Shown in pieces: positions 6,862 to 8,095 of a stretch of 8,095 bases of DNA (position 1 is its first letter; every line of letters starts with the position of its first letter). The notes under the pieces were generated by a model. That model was given only the letters and a program-made list of their open reading frames with translations. It did not search any database and was not told where the DNA came from. The stretch is from an uncultured Prevotella sp. (GTDB taxonomy: Bacteria; Bacteroidota; Bacteroidia; Bacteroidales; Bacteroidaceae). The translations under genes were made by a program, and so were the position numbers. The DNA is taken from the NCBI GenBank assembly GCA_900769275.1, contig CAAGGA010000131.1, positions 1 to 8,095 of the forward strand. The letters run 5' to 3'.

Positions 6862-7962
6862 ATGCAACATCCGGAAAATAGCGCAGAGTTTGCAGGACTC
6901 ACAGTAAATAGTGGTGTAGAACAACCGTCCATCATCAATCCTTACCTTAAACGAGGCAGGTTCCGGAGGAAGGAATACACTGTCGATGAAATGGTAGAGG
7001 GCATTCTCAGAGGAGATGTTACAATACTTTCCAAAGCCGTGACTCTCGTCGAAAGCGTCAATCCTGAGCATCAGAAAAAGGCACAGGAGGTGATAGAAAA
7101 ATGTCTTCCCTATAGCGGTAAGTCCATACGTATAGGTATCAGCGGCGTGCCAGGGGCAGGAAAGAGTACTTCCATCGACCTCTTCGGCACTCACGTCCTT
7201 GATACGTACGGAGGAAAACTGGCAGTGCTTGCCATCGACCCCTCGTCAGAAAGAAGCAAGGGTAGCATCCTTGGCGACAAGACACGCATGGAGAAACTGT
7301 CGCTGAGGAAAGAGGCTTTCATACGACCTTCGCCATCCGCCGGCTCTCTCGGCGGAGTAGCCCGCAAGACACGAGAGACTGTTATCCTGTGCGAGGCGGC
7401 TGGATACGATAAGATTTTTATCGAAACAGTCGGAGTAGGTCAGAGTGAGACGGCATGCCACTCTATGGTAGATTTCTTCCTCCTCATACAGGTGGCGGGA
7501 ACCGGTGATGAACTACAGGGCATTAAGCGTGGTATCATGGAGATTGCTGACGGTATTGTGGTCAACAAATGTGATGGAGACAATGTAGATAGGTGTCACA
7601 TGGCTGCCACTAACTTCCGCAATGCCCTGCATTTCTTCCCCCCATCGGAGAGCGGATGGTTCCCCAAAGTGCTTTGTTATTCAGGGTTTTATGGTAACGG
7701 CGTGAAAGAGGTATGGGATATGATTTATGAGTATATGGACTTCGTGAAGGCTAACGGGTATTTCGATATGAGGCGTCATCAGCAGAATAAATATTGGATG
7801 TATGAGACTATCGATGCCAAGCTCAGGAGCAACTTCTATCATGATTCGAGAATATCCGCTCTCCTCAAGGAGGCTGAACGCAGTGTGCAGAATGGAGAAA
7901 AGACCAGTTTTGCTGCTGCATACTCCCTTCTTGATGAATACTTCAAGGCTTCCCGGTCATGA
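6862..7962 (+). CDS. meaB: Methylmalonyl-CoA mutase-associated GTPase MeaB
   Basis: This is a 366-residue G3E/SIMIBI-class GTPase. MeaB binds B12-dependent methylmalonyl-CoA mutase in the cytoplasm, gates cofactor loading and protects the enzyme from inactivation. In Bacteroidota that mutase serves the succinate-to-propionate route. The P-loop GVPGAGKST is at 95-103, AIDPSS at 124-129, the family-typical switch/Walker B segment ETVGVGQSE at 189-197, and the base-specificity motif NKCD at 235-238. The helical C-terminus (about 280-366) fits the dimerisation arm. I chose the ATG at 6862 (MQHPENSAEFAGL). The frame stays open 27 codons further upstream, but those codons would be encoded by the right part of the palindrome, and the MxHPEN opening resembles Bacteroidales homologues as I recall them. 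Length is normal for the family. The mutase genes are not in this window, and neighbours look unrelated. All key GTPase motifs appear intact. Confidence 0.96.
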   Translation: MQHPENSAEFAGLTVNSGVEQPSIINPYLKRGRFRRKEYTVDEMVEGILRGDVTILSKAVTLVESVNPEHQKKAQEVIEKCLPYSGKSIRIGISGVPGAGKSTSIDLFGTHVLDTYGGKLAVLAIDPSSERSKGSILGDKTRMEKLSLRKEAFIRPSPSAGSLGGVARKTRETVILCEAAGYDKIFIETVGVGQSETACHSMVDFFLLIQVAGTGDELQGIKRGIMEIADGIVVNKCDGDNVDRCHMAATNFRNALHFFPPSESGWFPKVLCYSGFYGNGVKEVWDMIYEYMDFVKANGYFDMRRHQQNKYWMYETIDAKLRSNFYHDSRISALLKEAERSVQNGEKTSFAAAYSLLDEYFKASRS

Positions 7963-7976
7963 CAAAATAAATGTGC

Positions 7977-7995
7977 TGAAGTTTCGCAAACTTCA
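7977..7995 (+). terminator. Small hairpin after meaB, possible weak terminator
   Basis: TGAAGTTT (7977-7984) pairs with AAACTTCA (7988-7995) around the loop CGC, 8 bp without mismatch, 14 bases after the meaB stop. No real T-tract follows (the next bases are ACTTCTACGG). It may mark the transcript end, but an intrinsic terminator is not proven. Confidence 0.3.
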
Positions 7996-8002
7996 ACTTC
8001 TA

Positions 8003-8095
8003 CGGTTTTAAGGTTATATGGTTGTACGGTCGCTTCGCTTTTACGGAGGTTACGCCATATTCTCCTTCGGTTTACGGTTATGCGGTTTTGCGGTC
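8003..8095. repeat. Degenerate 8-bp GG-phased repeat (NGGTTNTN), two blocks, cut by window end
   Basis: The first block has units CGGTTTTA (8003-8010), AGGTTATA (8011-8018), TGGTTGTA (8019-8026) and a partial CGGTCGCT from 8027. The second has CGGTTTA (8068-8074), CGGTTATG (8075-8082), CGGTTTTG (8083-8090) and CGGTC at the window edge. GG doublets are spaced 7-8 bp inside each block. The roughly 35 bases between the blocks keep some of the flavour (TTTACGGAGGTTACG) but lose the phase. No gene is visible. The pattern is related in style to the GGTTTTW repeat on the other side of meaB. Confidence 0.65.

Overview
The window looks like chromosomal DNA from a member of the Bacteroidota, most likely Prevotella or a close relative. 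This rests on the protein families and the style of the starts. There is a very large alpha-2-macroglobulin (A2M) with the Bacteroidota-type C-terminal tail, an exported DUF1573 protein, and a MeaB whose N-terminal region resembles Bacteroidales MeaB proteins. The two upstream genes have A-rich leaders rather than clear Shine-Dalgarno sites. The genus is an inference from family recall, not from a search.

Layout: positions 1-110 are an AT-rich leader with a cluster of TTGTC/GACAA motifs. Positions 111-5615 encode a secreted 1834-residue A2M-like protein without a recognisable thioester motif. A 67-bp gap carries a 13-bp direct repeat and a perfect hairpin. Positions 5683-6741 encode a 352-residue exported DUF1573 protein. 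A 120-bp gap follows, with 7-bp GGTTTTW tandem repeats running into a 67-bp near-perfect palindrome. Positions 6862-7962 encode MeaB, the GTPase chaperone of methylmalonyl-CoA mutase. The last 133 bp contain a small hairpin and a degenerate 8-bp GG-phased repeat that runs off the window edge. All three genes are on the + strand.

The A2M and DUF1573 genes could be co-transcribed, and both products carry signal peptides, so they probably act in the periplasm or at the cell surface. MeaB is cytoplasmic and belongs to the B12-dependent succinate/propionate pathway. It is separated from the pair by the palindrome and is probably functionally unrelated. I see no mobile element, CRISPR array, tRNA or rRNA. 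The coding content is ordinary for this phylum; the less explained material is in the intergenic repeats and in the thioester-less, Met-rich A2M. I do not see convincing evidence for an undescribed multi-gene system.
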